The notes under the pieces are model-generated. The model was not told the DNA's origin. It was given only the letters and a program-made list of their open reading frames with translations, and made no database searches. From Sclerotinia nivalis (taxonomy: Eukaryota; Ascomycota; Leotiomycetes; Helotiales; Sclerotiniaceae), in NCBI GenBank assembly GCA_029531795.1, contig JAPEIS010000007.1, positions 1,922,001-1,986,000 of the forward strand: DNA of 64,000 nucleotides, written 5' to 3'. Every line of letters starts with the position of its first letter. The first letter of the stretch is position 1. Below are positions 23,508 through 35,702 of the stretch, piece after piece. A program made the position numbers and the translations under genes.

Positions 23508-24246
23508 ATGGCGCCCTCCCGCACCAGCACCGTCAAAAACAAAAATGCATCCAAACATGCCGCCAATGGCTCTGGTATCCGCAACAGCAAAACCGTTTCT
23601 CGAGCTCAAAGCGACGGAGTTTCGAAATCGAAAAGCAAAAAAGCTACGCAGTCTAAGGGAGCCCCGCCGAAACAACAGAAGCAGGGAAGTAAAATGGCGA
23701 CGTTGAAGAAGAAGAGGAGGGTTTATACGGAGAAGGAGTTGGGGATTCCGGCGCTGAATATGATTACGCCGGTGGGAGTTGAGAAGCCGAAGGGGAAGAA
23801 GAAGGGGAAGGTTTTTGTGGATGATAGGGTGGGTTTTCTTTTGGGTTTTCTTTTAATTGGATGGTGTAGGAACGAAGGGAAGAGGATGGGTTGGGGTTGG
23901 GATTCAGGGATTGGATCAATCATTTTTTTGGTGAGGGACTTGTGCTAATCAATTGCGAAAACAGGAATCCATGATGACGATTCTAGCAATGGTGAACGCG
24001 GATAAGGATGGTCAAATCGAGAGTAAGATGATGAGGGCCAGACAAATGGAAGAAATCCGAGAGGCGAGAAAGGCAGAGCATGAGAGGAAGCAGGAGATGC
24101 AAAAGAATAAATTAAAGGGAATGAAGGATGATTTGAGGAAAAAGAGGAAGAGGGGAGGAGATGATGAGGGTGATAATGTGAAGGGAGAGGCATTGGCGGG
24201 AACGAAACCTTTGAAGCCTAAGAAGAAGACTGTTTCTTTTGCATGA
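23508..24246 (+). CDS. LOC1: 60S ribosomal subunit assembly/export protein Loc1
   Basis: Two exons: 23508-23828 and 23965-24246 (200 aa). Loc1 is a nucleolar RNA-binding protein for pre-60S assembly and, in yeast, ASH1 mRNA localisation. The lysine-rich N-terminus is followed by the conserved core [36 protein letters not shown], then [34 protein letters not shown] and a charged coiled-coil tail, the layout of fungal Loc1. The intron is 136 bp (GTGGGT donor, AACAG acceptor), longer than most here. It converges on the esterase gene with 255 bp between stop codons. Confidence 0.93.
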
Positions 24247-24501
24247 GAGATTGAACTACGGATTTTCGATTGTGGATTATCACAGAGGGGAACGACAGGG
24301 AGGCATAATTATGTTCGGGCGTTATGGCGAATACACCTGGGGTGGGATGAGGATATTAAAATTGGCATTTGAAGATACCAGCGGTGTATTGACATTAGAT
24401 TATTACTAAGTTTGAGAGATGGCTTCTAAGATATGTCTCTATAAAGTCCGTAAAACATGTCTCGCTATAATCCAACAAATTTACTTCCAAGAAAATGAAT
24501 C

Positions 24502-26006
24502 TCAAGTCCACTTTCGTAACATTGGTTGAAATTTAGGGCGGGGTGGGCTCAAATCAGCGGTATCGTGTGCGTCAGGAGGAACGATCGTATCAAGTTGTAC
24601 TTCGAAGGCCATTTTGTTCAGAAAATTGACACACTGCAACTTGATTAGTTGTAGTTAAGAGGGCTAGGGAAACTTTAACTTACGGGACGGGCATGCCATC
24701 TACTACCCCCGATTTCAAACCATGATAAATGACCGCCTAAAGACGTGGTGCATAACACTGTGTATGGATTCTTCTTGATTTCTTCACGTGGTAAACATTC
24801 ATTGGTGGCGATCTCAAGTATGTTAGTAGGTGTCGAATTTCAAAATTCGGAGAAGTGATACTTACAGGGTCATCTTCAGCATTGATAGCGAAAAGAGGAA
24901 TTCTCACAGCCAGAAGCGAATCGGTTGATGAAGCATCTCGATAGTATGCTCCCTCTGTAGGATAACCCCAAGCAGGACCTTGGATTTGTCGATCGAATTC
25001 GTGGAGGTAGGTAATGTTTCTAATCTTTTCGAAGTCGATCTTGGTATTTTTGATGATCTGGTCATGATGGAGTTCGACCAGTCTCTTCATGTTTTTCCCC
25101 ATTGTCTTGGAGTATATTTCTCGGCCTAGCCAGGTTCTTTGGAGAGCGAGAGACCCCGCGTCTAGGTTCCAAGGGTTGGAACAGACGACGGCGGCTTTGA
25201 GGACGCATGCTTCTCCTTCTTCGGCAATGTACTGGGACGTGTTAGTGATGTCGAGTCGGAAAAAGGGAGACGAAGTGGAAAGGAAAAGACAGCGGGCAAG
25301 CTTACGTTGGTAAGAATGTTAGCCCCTAGAGAAAAGCCGATACCAAACAGAGGCCTGTTGGGGAAGGTCTTCCTGAGCCAAGCAATAGTCTGTCGAGTAT
25401 CCCAAGTAGCTCTCGCATTGTACAGTATACTGCTCGTGATTTTATGTTTTGCACATCCACGACTATTAATAACACATGCCTCCCAATTGGAAGGATGATC
25501 AGCTCCAACCAAAGGTTCCAGAACATGCTTGAGATATATCTCGTAAGAGCCACCTGAAAGCCCATGTAAGGTCACAAGCATTGGACGACTATCCAAAGAT
25601 GTAATTCCCGAAAACTCTTCATCCGTATAGTAGGTAGTTCGAATGGGTAAAGAATCATCAACTTCGGTATGTGGCTCATGTACTACGAAATCAACAGCAA
25701 AAGAACCATGAAAGGCTGGATCTTCATTTTCAAACAACTTTCGTTTATAGTAAATAGGAGGCCCATCGTTTTTTACTACTGTCCAGAATGTTTGCATGTG
25801 ACCTAATACAGTTAGCACTTTACTTCAGCCATTCATTGCTCAGAAGGATTTCAGTTACCGTTGAACAAAATGGGGTTGAGACGACATGGTGGAGTAGATT
25901 CTTCACAGATTTTGAGAAGATCTGTTGTCGAACCATCTTTACTTTTGAGGTTTATGGGATTTGGAGGATGAGTAAATCCAATCTTTGCATGTCCCAGCCA
26001 CTCCAT
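24502..26006 (-). CDS. EHT1: YheT-family alpha/beta hydrolase (medium-chain fatty acid ethyl ester synthase/esterase)
   Basis: Five exons: 26006-25859, 25802-25306, 25231-24866, 24812-24684 and 24633-24502 (423 aa); all four introns (56, 74, 53 and 50 bp) rejoin in frame. Family members (yeast Eeb1/Eht1) make and hydrolyse medium-chain fatty acid ethyl esters. The start is ATG at 26006, giving KDGSTTDLLKICEESTPPCRL and GHMQTFWTV, the classic YheT opening. Catalytic elements: LHGLSGGSYE (oxyanion loop), nucleophile Ser in GIGFSLGANIL, Asp in INAEDDP (exon 3 end) and His in LGGHLSWFE (exon 4). WNLDAGSLALQR and ASSTDSLLAVRIPLF are also typical. The last exon adds a short proline-rich tail. Specific substrate is inferred from the family. 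Confidence 0.92.
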
Positions 26007-26523
26007 CCTGATTGGATTGTAAATGACCTTGGAAAGCTTCTAGAGCTGTTTTGGCGCAACGAGGGTTGCTTTTTGCAACCACAAAAAGATATCTAGATTG
26101 TACTAGGAATATGAAATCTTTATAAAACCAATTAACAAAAGTATGAATTGAAATTCGTACAGAAAAAAGAAGGGAAATTGAACAGCTTATATATATATGT
26201 ACCGATAGTGTATATCTAGTAAAGTACATATGCCTGCAGACGTACAAACCTCCTTTTGCTTCACATCCACAAATCCACCCACTTGCAAAATTGTGGTGAA
26301 TTCTCATGGAGAATATCAGGAAAGACCTCGGCGAAACTGTTCAAAGCTTATTGGTTGATTCTCACACTCACCCCTGCAAATATTCTTATGTCATTCATCC
26401 TTTCGATGTTCGAGAAATGTTCGTGACCATTCATTTATATTTGATGTTTAATTATATTTATCACAGTTCATTAACCCGCTGGTAGATTGTGATTGAGGTC
26501 TTACTTAGAGAGAGGGGCAAGTC
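26007..26523. promoter_or_regulatory. divergent promoter of the esterase and cohesin-loader genes
   Basis: About 520 bp between two divergent ATGs, AT-rich, with a TATATATATATG run near 26188. No gene is supported. Confidence 0.55.
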
Positions 26524-29034
26524 ATGTCTCAAAATCATGGCATGCCAAATATCTGGTCCGGCTATGATCCAAACACATATCCTCCGCAGGATAACTCTTC
26601 TCAGTATGGCAGAAACGGTATGATGCTGCAGAACGGTGGAAACATGCAACAATACCAGATGGGAGGAGACATGCAGCAAGATCAAACAACATATTGGAAT
26701 TCGAATGCCCAACCTCAATATGATATGCCAGCGACGGGATATGCGCCTAATAATAGCTACACGGCTCCGTCCACCGCACCACAGTATTATCAGCCTCAAG
26801 TTCAAGTCCAAATCCCACAGCCCGTCCAGCAACATTATCCTATTGATCAACGCCGCCCGCAGCATCACATACAATCTTCTTCAAATATATCAATGGAACA
26901 AACCGGTCCTCAGATGACACATACGAAACCTCCGATTGCGCCACTCAATTATCCTCTTCTGATGGTCTCGCTCGCAGAGGAGTATTTCGGCGCGGCGCAT
27001 GAACTTGCACCCGCAGTAGCGGTTGCCATGACGGAAGAAAATGTTCACGAATATCACAAACTGATTACTGTGGGCTTGGAATGTTTGACTATTGCCTTGA
27101 AGCAATTGAAACTCCCGGCAAGATTGGAAGCGAAGGTTCGACTGCGAATGGCTGGCATTATATACGAAGAGACAAACAACTATACAGAGGCAGAGACAAT
27201 GCTTGGTCAAGGTATAATACTTTGCGAAAGAGTATGGCACATATTTCTATCCATGTTTGAGGTTTCTAATATCAGAATAGAATCACTACTACGATCTCAA
27301 ATATGTAATGCAGTTTCTACTCGCTCGATTAATGTTCGAGAAGAATCCAAAAGCATCAATGAAGACACTTGACAGCCACATCTCTGATGCACAAGCGTAT
27401 GCAACCACTTTCAAATGTATTTCTGTATTTGCTGATTTATATTAGCTATCAACACAATTCCTGGATATATGTATTCCGGTTTCTTCGAGCGTCACACGCC
27501 TTGCAATTAAGGACTTCAACAGACAATCATGCAGCTATTCAAAACCTTAGAAGTATTTCATATCTTGCAAACCAGCAGGGCGATCGTTCTGTATATATTG
27601 TCGCATCTCTTATGGAAGCTCTTGCCCATCTCAAGTCTTCGGGAGTAGATGGAATCGAACATGTTCAACGAGCGATTGCGGCGGCACGAACCTATCAACT
27701 TGACAACAAAAGCAACATACCTCAGCTTATTGGCCTTACTCATATTCTCGATGTTATTTGCAGTATACTCCGTGGTGATCCAACTCAGATGTTAAGTACT
27801 TTGAGGGCAATGCAGCTTGTTATGGATGACCTATTGAAGAATCCAGCATGGAGCATAGAAAATGACACTCTTGCCATACCTATAGACAGTGTCCACAAAG
27901 TCAAACACCTCATCAGTCCAGATACCCGGAACGTTTTGAGTACGAGGGAGGATGGGCGAGGCCAAATGGTCATGTCATTCTTGAATAAGAGAGATGCATA
28001 TGCGTTAACGTTCGTATTCGAAACTATTCAAGTCACTCTATGGAATATTAACATCATTCTAGTTATCTACTTTCAGGAATAGTTTTGATGCACAAGAATC
28101 CGCTTGATCAAAAAGCTGTGAAGTTCCTCCAAGAAGGTCTAGGAAGAATTAAAGGTAATGAGCATTTTTATTCTATACTTCAAAGCTAACGTTCATTGCA
28201 GCCGATGAATCTCGAGCATACAAAGCTTCTCCAGGTCTATTATCCGAAATTATTGCCAAGCAGCAGTGGCGTGGCCATATTCTATGTTATTCACACATAT
28301 ATATGGCATTCTGTTGCGCTGCTGTGGGAGATTGGGCACGAGTAAAACAGTCTATGACTTGTGTGGCCGCTGCTGCAGAGAAGTTTGAAATTCCTCTATC
28401 GGGACGACTGGGGACTCTCGCATTTTATCTCGAAGGTGTCTATCTCCAAGGAACTGGTGACTTGAAGGCTGCTTTGAAAATATTCCAACATGAGACGTTC
28501 GAGTTATATGAGTTGTCCTCGGAAGATCAGGTGGAGCGTGATGTTGCTATTCTCGCTGCTCTCAATGTTCTCTTGATTTTACAAGATGAACTTTGGCAAG
28601 ATCCAATCGAAAATGTTACGCTCATTTCGAAACTGGAGCCGTATTGCGTCAACCACCCTACCAAAGATATCCAGACAGCATTTTCAATACTTCGGGCAAC
28701 TGTCAAAACAAGCAATTCCGCTATGATACACGAGACCAAAAATCACCTGTCTGCAGCTTTAGCTAAGGCAAAGGCATCGCATAACACCCAATTTCTATGT
28801 CTCGTCCTCAACGTCATGTGCAGTAAATTTTTCAACAACTGCCTAGGTGAGCAAGCGGAAAAGAGTGCATTGGCTGCACTAAAGCAAGCTAATCACAGCA
28901 AAAATAAGCTGTGGATTTCTGTTGCTGAAGGGTTATTGGCGCAATTCTACGACATTTCCGGAAAGAGAGTTGAAGCTCAGGCAACCTTCGAGGAAGCTTG
29001 TGCTGTAGCACATGAAGCTTTACCGGGGCATTAA
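26524..29034 (+). CDS. SCC4: cohesin loading factor subunit (Scc4/MAU2 family)
   Basis: Five exons: 26524-27231, 27281-27396, 27446-28009, 28063-28154 and 28202-29034 (770 aa). Scc4/MAU2 with Scc2 loads cohesin on chromosomes. Residues 1-130 are Gln/Asn/Tyr/Pro-rich and disordered; from about residue 140 the all-helical TPR-like repeats of the Cohesin_load domain begin (PLLMVSLAEEYFGAAHELAP, then KLPARLEAKVRLRMAGIIYEE, NHYYDLKYVMQFLLARLMF, HSWIYVFRFLRASHA-like, and DPTQMLSTLRAMQLVMDD). The family-wide pattern of helices continues to the C-terminus. Intron 3 has an unusual GTTCGT donor (28010) but is needed to reach ALTYLLSGIVLMHKNP, and ATTAAC supplies a branch site. Introns are 47-53 bp. Identification is from the domain layout and helix motifs; confidence in the family is good. 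Confidence 0.9.
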
Positions 29035-29669
29035 CGGTGTTCGGGACATTTCTTCATTGTGGATACGGTGTTATGGAAAAGGTATAGGTACTCATAAGGG
29101 AGTCAATGATGGATGAATCAACGACATTGCATGGCTGGCATTGGTGGGCGTTTGGCTTGGGGTGACCGGATGCTCTTTACGCATATACCCATTTGCTTGA
29201 TTTCTATTATGATTGGTGCTGAGATGGTGTTTAAAAGAAGCATGCGCATATTGTAGAAATACTACGAGTACCTAGGTATACATGATTGCTTGATTTACAA
29301 CACAATGATTTATGGAATAGTACTCTAACAATCCCTTTCACATACTTCAATGCTCTTAGCATATTTCCATGTAACCGTTGCTATGCGCGATTGCTTTATT
29401 TACAATATGATGATAATAGAACATTCACTCCAGTGCTCTTTAAGTAGTACTCTAGATACCCCAATGATACTGATCTTCTCTGGTCGTCTGTTGAGCTTTG
29501 GTGATTCACGTAGAAATAATCTTTTCCCTATCAAGACCCTTGTTCAAAAAAGGACGCTAAGATAGAGGTGGGAAACAATCAAAAAAAAAATATTCGAAAT
29601 CATCAGTAACTGTAAGGACAAATCAAGTCAATTGAATGAGAAAAGAGGTTCATCCTCTAAACCATTCCC
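29035..29669. other. intergenic between the cohesin loader and PET127
   Basis: This 635-bp AT-rich spacer contains a TACCTAGGTA palindrome at 29269-29278 and a poly-A tract at 29580-29589. CGATTGCTTTATTTACAA near 29388 echoes TGATTGCTTGATTTACAA near 29283, a diverged local duplication. No gene. Confidence 0.6.
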
Positions 29670-32600
29670 ATGTTTGTCTCTCTTACTCGGCAGACTCCTA
29701 AACTGCAGCAACCATACGTCTGTACATCATGTCTCTCGAAACTTATTGGAGCTTCAGATGCTCTTCCTCTATACTCGAATGCAATACGCTGCGCACCGCG
29801 AACGCCTAGAAATGCCGCCACATTTTCGACAACTCGAGTCAATTACAAAAATGAGGATGCAGGCTCTTCTCTGCCGTCAAAGAAACAGAAGGTTAAATCT
29901 TCGATTAAAGGCGCAAGTGGCGACAAAAAAAAAGTTGATACTGCTGCAAAGGACATAGGTGGAACCCTCAAGGAACTGGGAAGTTCTATTGAAGCCGTGT
30001 TGAAGGCAAATAAGAAATCGAAGCCAAACAAGAAGAACCCGACAAAGCAGGTGGAGAAGGGAGAGAAGAGTAAGCAGCAGGCTGCCTTGAAGAAGGAGGA
30101 CATAACTTTTGAGGATGACAACAAGGGGGACATCGAGGAGACCGGTTCAGAATCAAAGACGAAGGGAAAAAAGAGCACGAAGAAGGCCAAATCGAAATCA
30201 AAGGCCAAAGGTGGCAACCAGAAGGGCAAAATGGAGAACGAAGAAGAGATGGAGTCCGAGGCTCGAATCAGAAAAGTCAAACAAAAGCTTATCAATTATG
30301 TCAATTCCACCCAGTCAAACAATTTAGTACAGCACATTTCAGGCGCCGCTGTTGAGGGTACAAATCAGAAGAAGATAGCCCCTTCGCAACTGCATTCCAT
30401 CTATGAATCTATGGTAGCTGAAAAAGGAGAAGCTGCCGCTAGAAAAGAACTCGTCAATCTTATTCAAAAGGGAGGTTTAACTACCACAGACCGAACTCAA
30501 GTCATGAAAGAATTGCGTGCATCACTTGTCAACAGACCAAGGCCGAAGGAGAGTACAAGTTCTGGAGATGCGAGCTCATCAACTAATCTGGCCGGAATGC
30601 TGGCTTCATTTGAGTCTATTCCCAAAAGTCCTATCAGGAGGCTTGTGGATAAAAAGTTTGACTCCGAGAAGCAGGAAAAATCGAGCCGCAAGTCAGCAGC
30701 CTCTGCGAAAGGTAAAAACATTAGGACAGGTCCAATGAAGAAGTCGCCCGGCACAATTGCGTTTGAAGTCAAGTCTGTTGACGCCGATTCTCTTCAACTA
30801 GTACCGGTACAAAAGAAGCAACCTCCAGTACCTGGACTATCCTATGGACTTGAAAGAGCCCTGTTCAACCCCGGAGTATATCATCTCCAAGATCCTCGTT
30901 CACGGGTGTTTAACTTTGATCCTTACTTGCAACAAATCATGCCCGTAAGCGAATTCGATTTCACGGCTTTGAAACAATATGTCACCTCTTCAAGGGATAA
31001 AGCGTTGATCGAGACCGCTAAAGATGAAAAGAAAAAATATACAGGGTCGACATCGAGTATGTCGGCGTCTCTTGCCCACTTCCATTTCTTGCTATCCCAG
31101 TGGAGGCCCATCAATACAAGTATGCTCTCACAAGAATTTCCCGTTGAATTCAACTCCTTCACTGCACTTCAGCGTGGTCCATCGGCGGTGTTTTTAAGAG
31201 AGAGGGACGGAGTTTATGCCATTGATGCTGATAAGCAATATGATACTGCCAATATATTGAGTATGCTTGGAAAATCAATGGAAAAGCTTCTCACTCTACC
31301 CAGAGAAGAGTTTGAACAATATCGAAAAGAAAACTCGGCTTCAATTACAGAAGATCAACGTAACGAGGTCGAATCTTTCCATTATACTACCATGGGCGAT
31401 TTCCTTATGCGATCCCAACTTGACGCACACGACCCTCGCCTCCCAGGGACCGGCATGTTTGATCTAAAGACTAGAGCCGTGATTTCAATTCGTATGGATA
31501 TTGAGAATTACGCCGAAGGAAGTGGTTACGAGATCTTTAGACGTCATGGGGAATATCAATCTTTTGAACGAGAATACTATGATATGATAAGAGCCGCATT
31601 CTTAAAGTACTCATTACAAGTCAGAATGGGCCGTATGGATGGCATTTTTGTCGCATATCATAATATTGAGCGAATTTTTGGTTTCCAATACATCAGTTTA
31701 CCAGAACTAGATGACACTATCCATGGAACCACCAATACTACCATTGGAGACAGCGAGTTCAAACTTAGTGTTGATTTACTCAATAAAGCCTTGGATCGCG
31801 CAACGGCCAGATTCCCCGGGAAATCATTGCGTTTACACTTTGAAACTCGTGGTAATGTCGAGACTCCATTTATGTACATTTTTGCCGAACCCATGGAAGA
31901 GGAAGAAATTCAAAAAATTCAAGATACAAATAAAGCGGAGATTGAAGCATTCGAAGCTCGTGTTCTTGGTTTACATGGTGCAAAAGGAACGGAAGAAGAA
32001 CAGTTGGAAGAGAGAAAGAATGCTGAATGGGAAGATCTTCGTGCTAAGATTGAAGAAAGTATGGAGAATGATGAGTTTGAGATCAAGAGTGCAAAGGAAA
32101 TTGCTGAGAGCCTGCTTGAGCATCATGATGTTACTGGATTGACATTGGATGAGGTGGAACAACGTGTGGAAGAGTTCCTATCAACTTCATCTTACAATGA
32201 ACAAGGCGAAGTTGACGCCACAGGGCAGAATGAAAATGGATTATGGAAAGAAGAAGAGAATGTTGATGTCGATGAGGAGGGAGACGAGATTACAGATGGG
32301 AATGAAGAAATAGAGCATGATGATGATATAGAAAAGACCACTGCAGAAGTGGATGAAGATGCAGATGAAGAAAATGATGAAGATAGTGGGGAAGAAGAGA
32401 ATGAAGATGATGATGAAGAGGATGACGAAGAAGAGGAAGAAGATAATGAGGAGGCAGAAGAGAGTGACGCTGAAAAAGAACTCGAAAACTCAAATGATGA
32501 TGTAAAGACCAGCGACCTCACTGAAATCGCCGTCGAGGAAACTGTCATTCAAGAAGGTCTTCTCGCTGACCCAGCCGAAGAAACTTCGGAAGCTCAGAAA

Positions 32601-33386
32601 AGCAACGATGAATCGTTAGAAGCCGAGACACACGAATCGGAATCTGTTGAAAATGAAGATCTCTTGATTGACTCAACTGAAGAAACTTCGGAAGGTCAGC
32701 AAAGCAACGATGAATCATTCGAAGCCGAGACAAACGAACCTGAACTTGTCGAAAATGAAGATCTCTTGATTGGTTCAGCTGAGGAAACTTCGGAAGCTCA
32801 ACAAGACAACGATGGATCATTAGATTCTCAAGCAAGCTCGACAGAGGAGTCTGAGACTTCAAAGGAGCTCGATGAAAAAGACGACGAAACATCAATGGCG
32901 GATGTTGAATCAATTCTTCCTGAAGAAGCCCCGAAAGAGATCTTAGCTATGCATCTTGCTATCCGCAACAAGGTCGATGGTGCATACACAGTACGACCGG
33001 AAAAGCTGACGATAGATCAAAAGTGGACTGTCGAATACGCATTATCTGAGATTCCCGAACAAGAAAAGGCTATGAATCTTTACAAAGCATGTCAAACAAG
33101 AAGAAAGACAGCCTTGAGAAGATCAGATGAACCTGAGAGCAAATGGGCAGAGGAAAGAAACGATAGGTTCATTGCGCACTTAAAACATTTGGCAAAGAAT
33201 GGTAGGGCTTGGAGGCAGAAGATTACGAAGAAGGAGGCAAATGAGCCGGTTAAGACTTTGGAGTTTAGGGGGGAGCCAAAGGAGGTTGGGATTTATGAGG
33301 AATATGAGGAGATGAAAAGGGTGGCTGAGGAGAAAAATGAGACGTTGAAGGCGGTGGAGGATACCAGTGAGGAAAACAAAGAGTAA
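29670..33386 (+). CDS. PET127: Pet127-like mitochondrial RNA processing/degradation protein
   Basis: Single exon, 1238 aa. Pet127 is a mitochondrial membrane-associated factor needed for 5' processing and turnover of mitochondrial transcripts. The N-terminus is a plausible import signal (Arg/Ser-rich, few acids) and is followed by a lysine-rich low-complexity region to about residue 330. The Pet127 core runs from about residue 390 to 760: GLERALFNPGVYHLQDPRSR, NFDPYLQQIMPVSEFDF, HFHFLLSQWRPINTSML, TALQRGPSAVFLRERDG, FLMRSQLDAHDPRLPGTGMF, DLKTRAVISIRMD, and YSLQVRMGRMDGIFVAYHN. The C-terminal third is very acidic (DDDEEDDEEEEED around residue 915) and includes three 34-residue repeats, then a small conserved tail (VEYALSEIPEQEKAMNLYK). 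Length exceeds most homologues because of these acidic inserts. Confidence 0.93.
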   Translation: MFVSLTRQTPKLQQPYVCTSCLSKLIGASDALPLYSNAIRCAPRTPRNAATFSTTRVNYKNEDAGSSLPSKKQKVKSSIKGASGDKKKVDTAAKDIGGTLKELGSSIEAVLKANKKSKPNKKNPTKQVEKGEKSKQQAALKKEDITFEDDNKGDIEETGSESKTKGKKSTKKAKSKSKAKGGNQKGKMENEEEMESEARIRKVKQKLINYVNSTQSNNLVQHISGAAVEGTNQKKIAPSQLHSIYESMVAEKGEAAARKELVNLIQKGGLTTTDRTQVMKELRASLVNRPRPKESTSSGDASSSTNLAGMLASFESIPKSPIRRLVDKKFDSEKQEKSSRKSAASAKGKNIRTGPMKKSPGTIAFEVKSVDADSLQLVPVQKKQPPVPGLSYGLERALFNPGVYHLQDPRSRVFNFDPYLQQIMPVSEFDFTALKQYVTSSRDKALIETAKDEKKKYTGSTSSMSASLAHFHFLLSQWRPINTSMLSQEFPVEFNSFTALQRGPSAVFLRERDGVYAIDADKQYDTANILSMLGKSMEKLLTLPREEFEQYRKENSASITEDQRNEVESFHYTTMGDFLMRSQLDAHDPRLPGTGMFDLKTRAVISIRMDIENYAEGSGYEIFRRHGEYQSFEREYYDMIRAAFLKYSLQVRMGRMDGIFVAYHNIERIFGFQYISLPELDDTIHGTTNTTIGDSEFKLSVDLLNKALDRATARFPGKSLRLHFETRGNVETPFMYIFAEPMEEEEIQKIQDTNKAEIEAFEARVLGLHGAKGTEEEQLEERKNAEWEDLRAKIEESMENDEFEIKSAKEIAESLLEHHDVTGLTLDEVEQRVEEFLSTSSYNEQGEVDATGQNENGLWKEEENVDVDEEGDEITDGNEEIEHDDDIEKTTAEVDEDADEENDEDSGEEENEDDDEEDDEEEEEDNEEAEESDAEKELENSNDDVKTSDLTEIAVEETVIQEGLLADPAEETSEAQKSNDESLEAETHESESVENEDLLIDSTEETSEGQQSNDESFEAETNEPELVENEDLLIGSAEETSEAQQDNDGSLDSQASSTEESETSKELDEKDDETSMADVESILPEEAPKEILAMHLAIRNKVDGAYTVRPEKLTIDQKWTVEYALSEIPEQEKAMNLYKACQTRRKTALRRSDEPESKWAEERNDRFIAHLKHLAKNGRAWRQKITKKEANEPVKTLEFRGEPKEVGIYEEYEEMKRVAEEKNETLKAVEDTSEENKE
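32553..32831 (+). repeat. 102-bp coding tandem repeat in PET127
   Basis: Three in-frame copies, at 32553-32654, 32655-32756 and about 32757-32831 (partial), encode a 34-residue acidic unit (residues 962-995, 996-1029 and 1030-1054) containing AEETSEAQ or TEETSEGQ, SNDES and VENEDLL. Copies differ at several positions. Confidence 0.9.
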
Positions 33387-35702
33387 AGGGTTAGAGGTGA
33401 TTTAAGAGGATGTACGATTATTGTGTATCTCATGCTGTAAATGATAGGTGGAATCTGGCACGGGATTTGACGTTTATGAAAGGAAGAAGAAATTATGTAT
33501 AAAATGTATCATCGAGATCATCACTCCAATTCAAAATTCAAAATTCAAAATGTCTCTACGAATCATGCGTTTTAGGTTCTCAGTGCACAAATATTCTTCC
33601 ACTTTCTCGATTGCGAATCCACACGAGTTCTTCACTTTAGGCTTTCTTACGCCCCTAAGTAGTAAATGGTTACCAAGTCCCACGGTTTGTCAATTCCTCT
33701 CGAAGTCGATGGGGCAATGTAGCAAGTCTTTCCGACGAGGTAGATATTGGTGGCTTTATTATCAATAAATAATAAGCACTTCAGATCTCCCACCTTCAAA
33801 ACACAAACCACAAATTTATAAATAAGCCCATCCTTAGTAGTATTTACCAAACCCCTGCCTGACAAGTCAACATCAAACTCTCAATACTTATCTTCATTTT
33901 TCACCTTCGGCTTTCGCTCCAATAGGAATCGTGGAGATTTCATACGGTACATCTTTCGGGTTTCATGTCGTACGAATTACTATTTCGTGATGTTTGGCAG
34001 TATTCGTGTTCTTGTCCTTCATTGGCAGTGCTGAGGGTATGGGTAGTTATATGATTGTTGGAATTTTTCTTAAGGGGTCATTGGAGGGTCAGGGTGTGAA
34101 TACTATTTTGATTTGTTGGATGTAGACAGCTGGAGCGATGAGGTTGACGAGGCGCTCACGCGACGAGAAGGTGTGGGGTGTGGGTTCCGGCGCTGGGGGA
34201 GCGAAGCGAGGGTGTACGAGGTTGACTGTTTTGTTTTGTTGAGGTTTTTGGGCTTAGTCGGAGGTCATGGATTGAGAGAAGAATTATTAATGTGAAGTAG
34301 AGTGGTGGCAGTGGTTGGGGTGAGGGTAATAGGATTCCACGATATCGGTTCCGATGTACTGGTGTTGCAATGTCTGGAGAGGTGGCTGCTACATTTCTGA
34401 TCCAGATGCCTTGCGTATGGATTAGTTGTTATAACCTATTCCATGGTTTGTGAAGAATGAGAGTGGTAGCCGCAGTAGCTCGGTCGAGAATCTTGAGTCC
34501 GGGCTTGGAGAAATTGATGGGGGTCTTGTCTAAGTTTTTGATATGGGATCTTATGGTTTCGTGCTGGAGGATAGGGCTAGTGCTAGAAGTCTCGTCTCGC
34601 TTTCTTTCTGCTGGTTGAGAGAATTATGCTGTCGTTGTTTGTTTCGGTTAGTGCTGGCATGATGTCGATGTTCTTTAAAGGAGGGGAAAGAGAAGGGGGT
34701 GGTGATGAATATTAGAGTAGGATTTCAGAAATGATGAATTGAGATGAAAATATAAAAGAAAGGCGTTGGGGTTATTTGAATGGAACTCCAAAGGTTCGTC
34801 TTGTGACTTAGATATACCTTCACGAACGCATCAAATTTCACAATGCCAACGACCAGCAGTTGAATAACCTCAATTCTACTCGGTGACTTCCCGCATAATT
34901 TCCAGCGACTTTTTGTGTGTATTCAAGAAGCAAAAGTAAACACATTGTTGGTAAAATAACAATTGAAAAATAAAGTGAAAGCATTCGCATCTGAGAACTT
35001 ACCATGTTGTTGCTAGATTCGACCTGACTCAGGATATCTGCAGCATCGTATGTGTAGATGGTAACATAATGATTGCTGTGTCCGTTGATTCTCGGTGGTT
35101 TCAACGTTTAATGGTATTTTGGAAATAAGTGGAAGTGTATCGTCTTCTCGAGTTTCTTCTCTCCCTCATGACTGGATGCCGGAATTTGAAGCTATGTCTA
35201 ATTATTGATTTGTGAAAGTCTCATATCCTTAGGTCTAGTCCGAAGCGGCATGTGAACAACACTGACCTGTGTATACTTGTCGCTTTGTAGCTCAAGTGGA
35301 TCAGGGTTGTTTGAGTAGTCACCGTGCCAAGCACTGACTTCAATTAACTGTATAAGAAGATGAAGGATTGTTTGCAATGGCCTTTTGATTCTCAGGGTTT
35401 TATCCAAGTCTGGGCCACGAGAGTATAGAGTTGCAAGGCATGGCAATCCATTCATTTAAACGGGGACTATTGGCTTTGCAAGTGCATGCACAGTATGGCT
35501 AATGACCATATTATAAATCCCAGCTTCAGTCGTGGCATGTGCTTGATATTCCGATTGCTCGTATAAATTGGCACTGGAGGCCGAAGGTTTCGTATGATCA
35601 ATGTAGGTTTGCTAGAGACCCCAAACTGTTGCATTCAAACTCCTGCAATCCGAATCCAAAGCCGTATTATCATATTAAGTTCGATTGGTGACAACCAAGT
35701 GC
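33387..35702. other. gene-poor intergenic region
   Basis: This 2.3-kb region holds a triplicated ATTCAAA run at 33531-33551 and no convincing gene. Minus-strand fragments between 34890 and 35640 have coding-like stretches and good splice sites (for example AACATG followed by GTAAGT near 35004) but cannot be joined into one frame without stops. They are treated as a possible relic in the findings. Confidence 0.5.

Noticed and set aside
29843..30295. Ser/Phe-rich minus-strand frame opposite PET127
   Set aside because: A mirror of the Lys/Glu codons of PET127; no independent support.
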